Source of the DNA: Liriodendron chinense
Lineage: Eukaryota > Streptophyta > Magnoliopsida > Magnoliales > Magnoliaceae
Reading direction: 5' to 3'
DNA length: 64,000 nt
NCBI GenBank assembly: GCA_003013855.2
Contig: ML058464.1
Coordinates: 1,334,170-1,398,169, forward strand
Shown here piece by piece: positions 10,801 to 24,300 of the stretch. A program made the translations under genes and the position numbers. The stretch's first letter is position 1; every line of letters starts with the position of its first letter. The notes under the pieces were generated by a model. The model saw nothing but the letters and a program-made list of their open reading frames with translations. It was not told where the DNA came from and made no database searches.

Positions 10801-10872
10801 TAATGCATTGGTTAATATATCCGTTAGTAAAATAAATGGAGGAGGCAAAAATTGCTAAACTTGAATCATCGA

Positions 10873-11126
10873 CCAAATTGTCTTTAATATAGTCAATTAC
10901 GGTCCCACACTCGTTAAATTGGCATTGCAAAAGGTTCTAGCAAGTTTGTCTCTAGGATAATCGAAGCATAATCTTAAGATTGTCGATGAACAGTAGATGC
11001 CAAATTGTCTTTAATATAGTCAATTACGGTCCCACACTCGTTAAATTGGCATTGCAAAAGGTTCTAGCAAGTTTGTCTCTAGGATAATCGAAGCATAATC
11101 TTAAGATTGTCGATGAACAGTAGATG
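10873..11126. repeat. Perfect 127-bp tandem duplication
   Basis: 10873-10999 and 11000-11126 are two abutting copies, starting CCAAATTGTCTTTAATA and ending GAACAGTAGATG, with no difference that I can find. Identity implies a very recent duplication or an assembly duplication. Confidence 0.95.
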
Positions 11127-12389
11127 CAATACTATTGCACAACCCATACCCTTTGCAAGACAGAATGAGAGAGCACTTGAGCGAGAGATTATAAGAATAT
11201 GAGATGATTTTTTTTTTTAATTTGAATTGGGGATATTGTTGTAGTTTAATTACAACAGCCAACTTAACCTATTTGTTTACACTCTTTCATATCACCCTGC
11301 CTAATTGTCATCTCAACTGCCATGTCACCCAACTGTACGCATAACTGCCACATAGGCGCTACCTCATACAATGGTCAACGCAGTGTCAAGACCCTAGGCT
11401 AATGTAAGATTGAAAAAATAAATTCCAAGTCTTCAAGACTCGTGAAAGTTCCAAGTGTGCCAATTAAGGTGCCAAAAGGTGCCTAAATAGCCCTAAACCC
11501 ATGCCGTGGGCGGATGCTTGCAGCTCGACCCTTCACTGTAGCAAAAACTTATTCCCTCCCCTCTACCCACGAATCCTTTTAACCTTTTTTGTAAAGAAAA
11601 AAAAATTTCAAAACATAAAAGAGAACCCCTTTAAGAGATTCAAAACTTATTTTTTTCTTGATAAAAACACTCCCAAATAATTTTATACTTCGTAAATGTC
11701 CAACACTATCTTCCCATATGTGCCAGGTTTTGGGTCTGGTAGCTAGGTAGCCCTCCCTTGTAGTTGAATAATAGAGCTGACTCAGCTAGTGTCTTAGTTT
11801 GAGTCACAGCTACAGCTCGAAATCTCGCCTAGTCAAGTTGACTCGATCAAGTTTCAAATCGAGTTAGAGAGTTTTAGAACTATGGCACGACTATTCCTAG
11901 CAAGCAAGATTCAAAAGCAACAGAGAATGGAGCTTTTTGCCTATTACAGTCCACTGTATATAGTTTTCTTACAAGAGGACATGCTCCATTGGTAACAGTC
12001 CTCACTGCAAAGTTGAAGCTTTGGTCAACAACTTGGCCTTGGTATAGTACTGCACATATGACAAACATGAGATCATGAACCTTCAAGTAGTTGTAGATAG
12101 TGCTGTGAGCGCAGGTCTTCCAATGCAAGGAGCTGATGAAAATGTGCCTCTATTTTAAGATGTAATTGTGGAGGGTCCATCGGGAAAGCTTATCAAGGGT
12201 GACCCTAAACCATGGAATAGAGCATCCGAAGGAGGAATGCATGTAGGTCAAGCTCGTCCAGTCTTTATCTATTCGGGTTTCGGCTAATTATTCCATGGTG
12301 TTTGCATAGCACTTGGAATATGAAGGATTATTTGGCATGTGTGGCACAAGTGCATATTGAAAACTTTAGATATGTATGGTAAAAAATGG
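11127..12389. other. Non-coding stretch, no supported feature
   Basis: AT-rich sequence with poly-T and poly-A tracts. A short region near 11770-11870 is rich in GACTCA/GAGTCA and CGAGTT phrases, also seen at several other loci in the window. No gene seen. Confidence 0.5.
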
Positions 12390-12895
12390 AAGAGCAGTCA
12401 AGATGATGCAGCCCTTACCATGGGCCCACCTTAATTTATGTATTCTATATCCACATTGTCCATCCAATTTTTAGATCATTTTAGGGCATGATCCAAAAAA
12501 TGAAGCAGATCCAATTTTCATGTGGACCATAACACATGGGAAACAGGGGTGATTGACCATTAATGAGCCGATAAAGTTTTAGATGAAGCTGATGTTTGTT
12601 TTATCCCTACAACCAGGTTCATGTGACCTTATCAGCGTGACAAACAAACATTACTGGAAACCTTATGGTGGGCCCTAGGAAGTTTTCATCAGTAAAGCAT
12701 TCAATCACCACTATTTCATATAGTATGGTCCACCTCAGATTTGGATCTTCTTCATTTTTGGGCTCATGCCCTATAATGATCTGGCAAGATAGTCTGTAAA
12801 GTGGACATAGAATACATACATCAAGGTGGTCCCCACTATAAAGGCCACACCATCTTGGGTGAGGCCTGGGCCGTAATCTGCTCCCATGAAACGGT
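12390..12895. mobile_element. Foldback (hairpin) DNA element, Mutator-like family, degraded ends
   Basis: The two halves are imperfect inverted copies: GTCCATCCAATTTTTAGATCATTTTAGGGCATG on the left answers TGCCCTATAATGATCTGG on the right, and GTGGACCATAACACATG answers ATAGTATGGTCCACC. The centre has the family's CAGGTTCATGTGACCTTATCA and GGTGGGCCCTAGGAAG phrases. The right end reads CAGGCCTGGGC-like sequence. No target duplication identified. Confidence 0.6.
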
Positions 12896-13209
12896 GCTTA
12901 AAAACTTAAGCTAATGTTAGAAGATATACGATGGCACGTATATATGGGCACTTGAAGATTTATAGGGGCACATGCATTACATACGTTGTATGTATAACTT
13001 TTCACTTGTCTAAAAGGAAACTTGAAGATTGAATATTGTAGCATATTTATTTTGTTTGAAGATTGATAATGATACTTGTGGCACACTAACATAAGTGATA
13101 TATGCCATCAGAGAATAGTCCCACATATATGTATCCTAACAAAGTCGAATGTGTGATAGGTCTCCAGAGTGTTTAGGAATGACAAAAACATTACAACAGT
13201 TTAGAAAAC
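12896..13209. other. AT-rich non-coding sequence
   Basis: Repeated CTTGAAGATTnAnnGG phrases at 12951, 13020 and 13058 hint at a small decayed repeat. No gene seen. Confidence 0.4.
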
Positions 13210-13327
13210 TAAGGGCATGTTTGTATAATGGACTATTGTGGTAATGGGGGTTAAAGTTTACACCATTGCATCTTATCTTTGATTGGTTATCACCTACTAT
13301 CAAATCATGGTAATCTTCCCCAATTAT

Positions 13328-13869
13328 GGGCGCTGAATTAGGTGTTACCCCGGGAACAGCTTAGTGGGTGTTACCCCTACCGTATGGCCCACATGGATGA
13401 TATTATGTATATCCACTCCGTCCATACGTTTATACAGCCCATTTTAGGACAAGGTTCCAAAAATTATGTAGATCCCAATATCAAGTGGACCATACCATTA
13501 GAAACAGTGCTGATTGAGTGCCCCACCATTAAAAATTCCAAAGAGCCCATTGTAAGGTTTTGGTAATTTTTATTTTCAATCCAAGCTCTTGATAATGTCA
13601 ATAAGGTCTTGATGAAGGGAAAATATAAATATCAGATTGATCCAAAACTTTTATGGCCCACAAAACGTTTTTAATGGTTACTCATCACTGTTTCTAGTGG
13701 TATGGTCCACCTAATATTTGGATCTTCTTAAGGTTTTGGATCATATCCTAAAATGATACGAGAAAACATATAGACAGGTATAGATATATAAAAACTACAT
13801 CAATATGGGCCCCACACGGTAGGGGTAACACCCACTAAGGTGTTACCAGGGTAACATCTAATTCGCTCC
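13328..13869. mobile_element. Foldback Mutator-like element with 10-bp target duplication
   Basis: Flanked by CCCCAATTAT at 13318-13327 and 13870-13879. The ends are inverted (GGGCGCTGAATTAG against GGAGCGAATTAG), and the match continues through TTAGTGGGTGTTACCCC to the centre, so the whole 542-bp element can fold back on itself. A 9-10 bp duplication is the hallmark of Mutator-like elements. No transposase. Its GGTGTTACCCCTAC module reappears inside the hAT elements at 39790 and 49629. Confidence 0.85.
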
Positions 13870-13889
13870 CCCCAATTATAGCATGGAAG

Positions 13890-14270
13890 GGAGAGGTGAA
13901 GGTGTGTTAACATGGTATACTCTCGTAGGCTCCACCATGATATATATGTTATATCTACACCATTTATCCTTCTAAGGCTGATCATTTTATAGAATTAGAA
14001 AAAAAATGATGTGGATCACAAATAAAAAATGGACCATATATACCACATAAAGTAATGGAATTGAATGCTTGCCATTGCAAGATTCTTGAAGCCACAAAGG
14101 TGTTGGATCTTCTTCATTTTCTAGGACATGCCTTAAAAATATGATATTGAAAAATGGATGGATAGTGTGGATATAATACATATTAATAAAAGTACATCAA
14201 TGTATATCTAACTACCGAGAATACTATATGGACGAAAAGTGTAGCTGTAGGAAGAGTTTTGTGTACAACC
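13890..14270. mobile_element. Degraded foldback element of the same hairpin class
   Basis: Left-half phrases (CTCCACCATGATATATATG, ATCTACACCATTTATCC) and right-half phrases (AAAAATGGATGGATAGTGTGG, TACATCAATGTATATC) are imperfect inverted copies. More diverged than its neighbour. No target duplication seen. Confidence 0.45.
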
Positions 14271-14371
14271 ACCATCATGGTTTACCTCTGAATTTTGTGG
14301 TAATGATAATCATTACTAGTTTAGGATATATTACCGTTACTGTGTTAATCGGTCATCCAAACACGCCCTAA

Positions 14372-14537
14372 GGGACAAACTATGAAAATGGGTAGAAAAG
14401 TCTACATTCAATGAAGGACATTATTGTTGTGGTCCATGGTAAGGTTCAAAACTTATATCACTGTGATGAGCATTTAGTTGGAAAGAGATGTGGCCAAGTG
14501 GAGTGAGAGATAGTATTTGGAAAGAGATGTGCCCAAG

Positions 14538-14574
<37 letters not shown>

Positions 14575-15124
14575 TTCATAGGTACAAGTTGCATTTACTG
14601 ATGATTAGAATTATTAATGGTACAAGTTGCAGATGCCAATGTTTTTTGTGATCATTAGAACAACGACTCATTAAAAGCAAAGTCTGAATATGATCCATCC
14701 GTTGGATAAATGCCAATATGGGACGTTCCTCGCTCAGAACCTGACACATATCACATCATGGAGCAGAGCCAAGCCATCAACTGATGGGTAATATCCATAT
14801 ACACTCCTCCTCTAAAAGATAAGAGTGAATACACCGTAGTTATGGATAGAGTCATCCATCCGGTCAGTTTTTCAATTGTGTAAGGATCCACCAAACGGAC
14901 CGTCTGGATCCATCACACCACCTACTCTTGATACCTCCTGTACATAAAGCATGGGCCGAAATCAAAACCATCCAACTCCCTCTTATTAACTAGATTGGAG
15001 ATGGGTGCCGAGGACACAAACAAACAAAACGTTTGCATACGCCATAACTGACCTTTTTATTTCAAATATTTATATTTCAGGGGTCTGATGGAAAATGACA
15101 AAGAAAGGAGGCCATGCATGAAAA
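14372..15124. other. 3' flank of WRKY13 with GA microsatellite
   Basis: A GA repeat runs over about 14541-14571, preceded by two copies of TTGGAAAGAGATGTGNCCAAGTGGAG (near 14478 and 14516). The rest is unique-looking sequence that probably includes the 3' UTR of the WRKY gene on the minus strand. Confidence 0.5.
15056..15061 (-). terminator. Candidate poly(A) signal AATAAA for WRKY13
   Basis: TTTATT on the plus strand reads AATAAA on the gene strand, 64 bp past the stop codon. Plant poly(A) signals are loose, so this is suggestive only. Confidence 0.4.
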
Positions 15125-15305
15125 CTACCAAAAGAAATTAAGGTGAGAGGAGGAAGAAGACGCGAGAGGATCGTTATCCACATCATGTGATGGAGAATGC
15201 ACGTGCCTCCCTTCGTACGTGGTGATTACCATACGTGGGTCCTCTGCCAATCGCTCCACTCGCTTCTTCACACGGCAGTTGTCTTGTGTGCACCGATAGT
15301 AACTC
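15125..15305 (-). CDS. WRKY13: WRKY13 exon 3: zinc-finger half of the WRKY domain
   Basis: Encodes the end of R174 and residues 175-233, from SYYRCTQDNCRVKKRVE through TTYEGRHVHSPS to NFFW and a TAG stop at 15125-15127. The acceptor reads GATGTGGACAG followed by GAGTTACTAT. It supplies all four zinc ligands (two Cys, two His). Confidence 0.9.
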
Positions 15306-18300
15306 CTGTCCACATCATCAATAAAATTCCGTTAATTCAAGACCTTTCATCATGTGCCTACAACATGGGCCATGTCCATATTTTCAGCTCGAGGAAAATG
15401 TGGATGGGGATTTCTCCCAAGTGGGACCGGATAGTTGTTGATTATCTTTCCATGAAACAACAATGAATGGTGTGTGATACTTAGACTTTCACGTATTGCA
15501 ACATGGCATTTCATTTCTAACCATCTTTTCAAATTTAGGGCCAGTTTGATTGGAGGTAAATGGAAGTAAATTGTAAGTATAATAATGATTTTTAACACTC
15601 GTTTAGACATAGAAATGGAATTCCCCCTTGAAAACAATGCAAATTTCAACCTCTTTTCAAAGCAAAACTCTATGAACCTCACGATGACGCATGCGTTATA
15701 TTCACACCTCGCATGCGTTATATTCACACCTCTCATTCATCCTTTTAAATCATTTTAGGACATAAGCCCAAAAATGAGACAGATCCAAAGATTACGTCGA
15801 CCACACTATAGATAATAGTAGGTTCAATGGTAGACATAATTATTCTTATTGTGGGACACTTGAGGACACTTGAGCTTTGGATCTGTCTCATTTTTGGGCT
15901 GATGCCTAAAATGATTTGGAAAAATGAATGGACGGTATAGATATATCACACATATTATAACAGGGCCCATAGAATTTCAATACATAGGACAGTACCAATG
16001 TGAAAATTTTAGGATAAAGTGCATTTCCAAGGAAATATGAAAGTAAAAAATCATTACTTATTTGCATTGATTGCATTTCATTTCTTAGCTATCATAAAGG
16101 TGAAGTTGTAAGGATTTTCAATCATTTCCAACTATAACAAGTACCATGTTTTGTTCTCCTTAGGAGTTGTTAGGAAAATTATGAATTTCTAACCCTTTGT
16201 TTCAAATCCTTTTTTTTTTTTTTTTTTGGGTATACTTTAGAGCTTGAATTTTTATAATCTTGAAATTTAGAAATTATATTTAGAACTTTTAATTTTGACT
16301 TTAGAGATTTTTGAAGTTATTTTATGTATATTCACTTGATAATAAACGTTATGAGTTAAAATTGTCTTAAATACTTTAACATGAGAGTGTGTGGCATGTA
16401 AGAAAATCATTGTATTAAGTACATTATATGATAACGTAAAAAATAAGACAATTTTAAACATAAAAAATCATGAGCGAAACAAAAGCCTATAGTTTTTTGT
16501 GAGTGGTGGTCAATTTTTGCATAGTGTGACCCACATTATGGTTATATAGGCTTAATTTTAGTAAGCATATCATATCACGATGGGAATGCAAGTAAATGTA
16601 TCTGATGATATAAATAACCATAAATACCTTAAACAGATGATTAGATGACAGTTATGATAGTTGGGAATGACTGAAAATTCTAAATTTACAACTTAGTTTT
16701 TTTATAAGGTTTTAATGTTGTGCTAATATCTTAAATTCAAAATCTAGTTGGAAATGAAAATCAGTTGTTTTTTAGAGGAGTTAAACAACACTTGATTTAC
16801 AAATTCTGATTCAACTCCTAAGTCAAGGGTACCAAATAATCCTGCAAGGCATCCCACATTTACTCACACCATTGGATGTTTTCACTTGCATCCGCACCAT
16901 GATAATGTGATACTACAAAAATCAAGTCCCATGCAACCATTATGTAGGCTTTACCATAGAAAAATTGACAATCACCCAAAAGAAAAAAAAAATTATGAAG
17001 TTTTATTATACTTATGAATTTAGTAGACTCACTTTTGTGGGTCACTTAAAAGTTCCAAATTGCCTTATTCTTTAGGCTAATGCTAATGAACTATGTTACA
17101 CATATATTTCATGCATATCAAGTTAGAATCTTTGAGACCATTTAACTTATCATATTCATAATCTTATGAATGCATACAAAATAATTTAAAGAATTTCCTT
17201 AACTAAAATCTAAGCTTCCAAACACAATTTTTTAAATTCCATGTTGCCAAACGCAATTGCAAATTTAAAATTTAAAATTCAATGATTGAAATCCAGGACA
17301 TCAAACCCTTATGCTCCCAAAAGACCAATAAAAATGATTGTTCTCGGTACACTTGATGTGACTTATATAAACCAAAACATTTCTCTCCTAATTCAACTCA
17401 AATTAGAAAAGCTCTCTAAAATGTTAAAACTTACTAAAATAGTAAAAACATATCAAAACCCATCAAAACTATCAAATAATTTTAGATAACTCAGGAAGAC
17501 TTTGGACAACAGACTCTTAAATCCTTAAAAAATATTGAAAACATAAATGCTAAAATATAAAATTGACCTGCCACTCAAATTTGACCGCTAAATGGGCGAA
17601 CTTCGTAGAGCCGTATGGGGCTCAATGACGTAAAATTGGTTAATAGCTTTCCCACAATATATTATAGCTTATAGCTCCAGATCTACAAATCTGAAAACCG
17701 ATCACAAAATCACGACCACGCGGAAGGTATAATAAGCATTATGCCATTTTCCCCTCCAAACCTTCCCAACCCAATTTCTCCCAACCCATACACAATCTGT
17801 TCCACATCAGAAGGCACCACAGCAGATGTATCTGATGAGCTTGGATTTTGCACACATGCGCCATGTTGCCACGTACGAAAAGCTTACGGGTGGGACCCAC
17901 AAGGGCTAAAAAGCTCTCTTGCGTGGACATGTGACTAGGATATGAATGAGACGGTGAACCACCCACGCCGAAAGTTCAGTGCATGACGTCTCACACGGGA
18001 CAAATCACTCGTGGAAAAGACTCGAGTCACGTGACATGGGCTGAGGACCCTGTTATAGAACTGGGCTCACCCAAGAACATCCGGATCGTAGCCAAAAGCT
18101 AAGTGGGCCCCATGCAGCTCCAGCCCAATTGCAAGTCTGGTGGACCACATGCTGATTACTGGCTTGTGACACGTGGCACCATAAGATCCTTCAATTTTCA
18201 GGGACCAAAATAATTCAAGTGGTTGGTGGGATGACTCACCACTTACCTAATGAACACATGGAAAAAGTGCTCTTCCAAAACAATCTGTGGCTGTGATTGT

Positions 18301-21300
18301 TCAGGCCCATATGATGGCATGCAAGCATCACAGGCTACCCTTTATGCCTTTCCATCAGCTAACCTGTTGCTCAGATTTGGTAAGCATTCACGCGTGTGCA
18401 AGTCAGCTAATTCACACGCCACCACATTTTCCATCATTGCCCACAGCTGAAAATCCAAGCCGTCCATCACAGGCACACCACTATTTAGATTCCCTGTCCC
18501 AAGAATGGGCCATTGGTTGTGAAAAACTCAGCTGATGTCTTCTAACTCATCCATCATGTGGACCGCAAATTTTTTAATTAGTATGTGGGGTCCACATGAT
18601 GGACGGCTTGGATATTTCATCTGTATGCCATGCTGGCATATTTGGTGGCGTGTGAATAAGCTGACTTGTACATGCGTGTGGGCTTGATATGGCTCTGTGT
18701 TGTCTTTATCGCCAGGGAGAGAGGAAAACATAAAAACTTCGATACTCGGGCAGTGTGTGATAGTTGATACGTAGGCACTAAGAAAGTTTACATTCGGTGT
18801 ATACAAGTCAAATCAAACCGTCCAAATGTCCGTCCTCCACTTAGATGGGTTGGGTTATAAACCAAAATTTCCATCGATTTGATTACATTTAATGGACGGT
18901 TGAAACAAGAAATAGCCAACAGGTAAGATTCGATAAACAAGAGTCCACAAATCAGAGATAAAACTCATACAACCGATCTGATTTTGAGATAATAATATAT
19001 ATACAGTGGGTCCCACGATCTGGACAGATTAGTTTGAGTGTCTGCGTGTGAACAATCACACTTCACCCGAGTATCAGGTAGCTCCCTCAAGCTATTTAAA
19101 ACATAAACATAGGCTCTTGCTGTGGAAACTTAGAATCAGCACAGACATTGAATGATAGGCAAATTTTCCATTATGAGGATAGGGTACTGTCCCTGTTTGT
19201 ACGGTCATTGGTACAGTTATGACGTGGCATGATTTGGTTGGACAGGTAGTTGTTGGGCCTGTCATGTATAAAATAATTTTCAAACATATTTTGCGTGGCC
19301 TTATTCTAAACAAGCTATGCGGTACAAAAGCAGATTGTACTGAGTAAACTCTGCCATGCACATATTGTAATTTACATATTTTATCCACTCCACCCATTCA
19401 TATTAACAGACACTTTTTGTCTTGGAGCAAAAATAAAATAAGCATATTAAAAGCTCAAGTGGACCATAACATAGGAAAAGTGTGAACTAAATGTCTATAG
19501 TTGAAAATTCCTGGGGGCCACGGAAGGAAGTATGGGGTCAAGTTGATCTTTGTGTTTTCGCTTCATCCATGTTTGTGTATCTTATGAACAGGTTGGATGA
19601 CATATAAACATCACTGTAGGGCCCTAAGAAGGTTTCAACAGTGGAAATCATTATTCCCACTGTTTCATGTGGAATGGTCTACTTGAGGTTTAGATATGCT
19701 TCAATTTTAGCCTCAACCCCTAAAATGAGCTGGGAAAAAAGATGGATTTCACAGTGGGCCCAAAAGATTTTACTCAATAGGCATGGATTGCAATCCAATT
19801 TCATGCTGTCCAAGCAAATCCCACCATGTCAGCAGTGCTGGCAGTTGCGATATATATCCAATTTGTGTCCTTTCTCATAACGTTAGAATAGGACACAGAT
19901 TGTGTTGTGATGGGATTTGATTGGGCCACGCACCACTGTCGAAGTGGACCAGACCTTGACAACTTTCAAAATGTGCTTTTTGTGGGACCTAGCTCTAACA
20001 GCGGCACAGGCCCAATTAAAAGTTGCCATGTTAGGTCACGGACGTCCGTGGTGGTAGAGCGACCACATAATCCGCGTCCGTTGGAATGGTCATGGCGCCG
20101 AACCAGCCATGGTCCGTTGCTGCTTCACTATGTGTGGGTGTGGTTGTCTAGCTAGTCGTTCATTGGAATGGTCATGGCGCCGAACCAGCCATGGTCCATT
20201 GCGGCTCCGCTATGTGTGGGTAAGGTTGTATAGCCAGTCATTCCGGAGTCTCCATATGGATGGCTCTACTGTGGATGGCTTACAGTAGAAAAACCACACC
20301 TGATACAATGAATCTGGCCGTTGATTTGTGGCCATTAAAATGAACGGTGAACATCGAAGTCAGCGGTCTAAATATTAGAATTGTCCAATCAAGGTGGATC
20401 TTGTAATATTGTATATCTAAGGTAGAAATGGCATATTGGACGATAAGGATTTACCAAGTTTGCAGCCCCGTGAACACTCGAGTGGCTACAAAACCATCGA
20501 GGGCGCTAGCCAGGTGTTGGGGTTGTCTTCATGCTACTGATGAGATCGGTCACGCGACCCAAAATTATCCGAGATAGGCTTATGGAATCTGGACATTACT
20601 GGATCGGAATGCAGGGTTGTTGGTCGCTCGACAGGGGTTAGGTCGAGCGTTCAAAATTGCCCGGATAGGAACCGTGAACTCTTTGGATAGATGTGGCCAT
20701 TGTTGGTCACCTGATGGGATTGAGTCAAGAGCCCGACGGCCGGCGAACTATATAGGTCGGTCACACAGTTTTGCACGGGATTGTTTTTAGTTCTGGTTTT
20801 TATGCCACTTAAAAGGGTGTAATGCGGGATTAGGGTAACACAAAGAGTCCTAGATGTGTTCAAGGGGTTGAGAGAGTTCTAGGGTGAGAGAAAAAGCTTG
20901 TGGTAGCTTGGGTTTCTCTTGTGGGGCTTGGATCCGGGTAAGTTTTCTTCCTTCTCTTGTAATATCTGATTCATGGTGATTGCTTCGTGCAATTAATTTT
21001 TCCCATGAGGGTTTTTCATGTAAAATTCAGATTACCTTCTTGTGATTGTTGATTTGCTTGATTGTTGCCGTTGTGGTTTATCTCGTTTGATTCTGTGTTT
21101 CCGCAGGTGCCCTTCCCAACAAATGGTATCGGAGCAAACATTGAGAGGCAGAAAGAATCTGAAATGAGGTATCAATGGCATCTTGCATGAGATTCAACAT
21201 AGAGAAGTATTTCGAGAAAAACAACTTTGAATTTTGAGAGGTCAAGATGAAGGGCTTCCTAGTTCAGTAAGGACTGGAAGAAGCACTCATTGGAGAGTGA

Positions 21301-24300
21301 TTACAATATATGAATGAAGAAGAATTGAAGAAGATGAATTCGAAAGCTATGATCTCAATTCAGTTGTGCCTAATGGATAAGGTCTTGTACAACGTTGTGA
21401 GGGCACGAGAAGCGGTGGAACTATGAAGGAGACAAAGTAGAGATGAAGAATGAAGCTTAAGAGTAGTAGAACGATGAAGATTGAAGCCTACAGTGGAGAT
21501 TGTTGGAGTTGTCTTCAATCTTGACACCAGGGGGGCTTCGGGCGACCTGATGGGATCGGGTCGGGTGCCATGAAATTTTCCCAAATGAGACTTCTGAAAT
21601 TTGAACACTGCTAGATCAGAAAGTGGTGTTATCGGTTGCCCGACAGAATTAGGTTGAGTGCCCAAAATTCCCCGAACAGGAACTGTGAACTCTTTGGACA
21701 AATGTGGCCATTGTCGGTTGCCTGATGGGATCGGGTCAGGAGCCCAACGGTCGGTGAACTGTATAGGTCGGTTGTGCAATTTTGCACAGGATTTATTTCT
21801 AATTCCAATTTTATGCTATTTAAAGGGGTGTAATGTGAGATTAGGGTAACACAAAGAGTCTTAGATGTGTTCAAGGGGTTGAGAGAGTTCTAGGGTGAGA
21901 GAAAAAAACTTGTGGTAGCTTGGGTTTCTCTTGTGGGGCTTGGATCAGGGTAAGTTTTATTCATTCTCTTGTAACTTCTAATTCATAGTGATCGCTTTGT
22001 ACCGTGGTTTTTTCTCAGGAGGGTTTTTCCACATAAAATTCAAATTGCCTTCTTGTGATTATCTATTTGCTTGATTGTTGTCGTTGTGGTTTATCTCATT
22101 TGATTCAGCACTTCAGCGGGGGTACTCTTCCCAACACCAAGATGGGTTGGAAAGGTACTTTTCAAAATCGTGTGGGGTTTACGTGGGTGACCTAGAGTCA
22201 TGGACCACATGGATCGATGGTGCTTGTGGATATTTCATATGTTGGTAATATCTAGGCCGTGGGAGGGGTAGTACGGCCTCCATATGTGGGTTGGTTAGTG
22301 TTGGAATTCATACCCCTAACAAACTTGGATCAACACTAGGTGTTAAAAATTTGAATCTAACACTATCGTTAATTCGTGCGCTTTGCAAGAGGACATACAA
22401 TGAAGATGGAACAATAACAATAAAGTAGAATAACCAAACAATCAAGAAAACAACTACAGAACACAAAATATTTTACGTGGAAAACCTTTTCTGGAAAAAC
22501 CTTACGGCGTAAAGTAACAAAAATCTCCATTATAATCCACCACTTACCTTATTTGATTACAATTTCACTTGATCTCCCCTTGCGATACACACCTGTAGGA
22601 AACCCTAGATTCTTTGAGAAAATCCTTCTCAAGACCCTTATAAGTGTAGAAAACCCTTTCTTTAAGCAAAATCCTAACCCCTTGAGAGAAAACACTCATA
22701 TTATTGAAGCCCTAATCTAAAATCAAACTTAAATACGATTATTTGCGCAAATTCGTGCAAAATCGACGGTCGCATTCGACCGTGAACAATATGGTGAGTC
22801 ATGGTTGACCCCGAAATTTCATGGTCGACCATGAGCTTCATAATGAGTTCTGGTGACCCCATATTTCCATGGTCGACTGGACTCCCTGCAGAATGCAAGC
22901 CATCCTACATAACAATCTTCACCTTGACTTGCATTTTGCCAAGTCATCTTGAAGATCTTCTATGCAACCTCCACCTTGATCGTAGACCGCTCCTTATATC
23001 CCTCCACCTGGAATGCAGCTCCATCCGCATCCTTGTGTAAGGGTGCCCAATCTCATCAATGGTTAGTGAGATTGATCAAGCCCAAGCAATGCTTTGTGGC
23101 CACCGTCTTTGTCAACATGTCCACGACATTCTTGTTCGTATGAATCTTTTGAAAATGAATCTCTCTTGAAGTAATGACCTCCCGTTTCTTGTGGAACCTC
23201 ACGTCAATGTACTTGGTTCTCGCATGATAAACCTTATTCATCGCTAAATGGATAACGCTCTGACTATTACAATGCAATTGAATCGTCTCCTGCTTCAAAC
23301 CGAGTTCACCTATCAAACCTTTCAACCACAATGTCCCCTTTGATGCCTCCATTGCAACCATGTATTCCGCCTCGATTGTAGACAACGCTATTATAGACTG
23401 TAGCGTAGATATCCAACATACCGACACACTTGTTAATATGAAAACATATCCCGTAGTGGACCTCTTGTTGTCCAGATCACCTGCATAGTCAATCCACGTA
23501 CCCTACAACTCCACTTGAAGCTCTATGTCCCTCGAACATAATTCCAATGTCGACTGTGCCACTAAGATACCTAAGAATCCATTTAATAACATCCAATGCT
23601 CCTTTCCTAAATTCGCCATATACTTGCTAATCACACTGGCTGCCTGTGAAATATCCGACCTTGTACAAACCATTGCATACATCAGACTCCCCATTGTACT
23701 CACGTATGGCACTCGTGACATTTCTAAAATCTCTTCTTCTGTGCTTGGACATGACCTGGTTGACAACTTGAAGTGACTTGCTAGAGGTGTGTTAACTAGC
23801 TTATCACCTTCCATGTGGAACCTCTCTGGCACCTTTTGTACATACTCCTTATGAGAAAGACACAACTTCCTAGACTCTCTGTCTCCGCTTATCTCTATGC
23901 CTATGATTTTCTTCACAGCACCCAAATCCTTCATGTCAAACTCCTTCCTTAAGTAAGAGTATCTCTTTCTTGTCCTTTGTAGCAATCAATATATCATCTA
24001 CGTAAAGCATTAGTAGAATGTATGACTTGTCCTCAAATATCTTGTAGTATACGCAACAATCATACTCACACTCGTTATACTCAATCTCCATCATGTAAGA
24101 ATTGAACCAATTGTACCACTGCTTTGGAGACTGCTTAAGTCTATACAATGACTTTTTCAGCCTACACACAACGTTCCTTACCAAGATCCTCAAATCCTTC
24201 TAACTACCTCATGTAAATAACTTTCTCTAAGTTCCTATGAAGGAATGTTATCTTTACATCAAGCTGCTCTAACTCCAAATTTGATTTCGTTATCATCGCC

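Larger units (their letters stand above)
13213..14368. mobile_element. Tourist/PIF-Harbinger-like TIR element with nested insertions
   Basis: The ends are inverted: GGGCATGTTTGTATAATGG at the left and CATCCAAACACGCCC at the right (GGGCRTGTTTG). A TAA flanks each end (13210-13212 and 14369-14371), matching the 3-bp TWA duplication of the PIF/Harbinger superfamily. Inside, matching inverted phrases (GTGGTAATG, CATTACCAC-like) continue. About 900 bp of the interior are later insertions: a foldback with a 10-bp duplication (13328-13869) and another foldback (about 13890-14270). It has no transposase, so it is non-autonomous. Confidence 0.65.
20515..22136 (+). mobile_element. Miniature copia retrotransposon (379-bp interior)
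   Basis: LTRs at 20515-21121 and 21501-22136 both start TGTTGG and end TTCCCAACA. The flanks are CCAGG (20510-20514) and CCAAG (22137-22141), a 5-bp duplication with one difference. The interior begins with the initiator-tRNA-Met primer site TGGTATCGGAGC, holds only a broken gag N-terminus, and ends in a purine tract AGTGGAGAT against the 3' LTR. The gene interior is deleted. It lies in WRKY13 intron 2, antisense to the gene. Confidence 0.92.

Noticed and set aside
15125..15313. A separate 62-residue gene beginning MDRSYYRC
   Set aside because: The apparent Met-Asp is intron sequence; the acceptor AG at 15306-15307 and the conserved WRKY intron show this is exon 3 of the gene at 36874.
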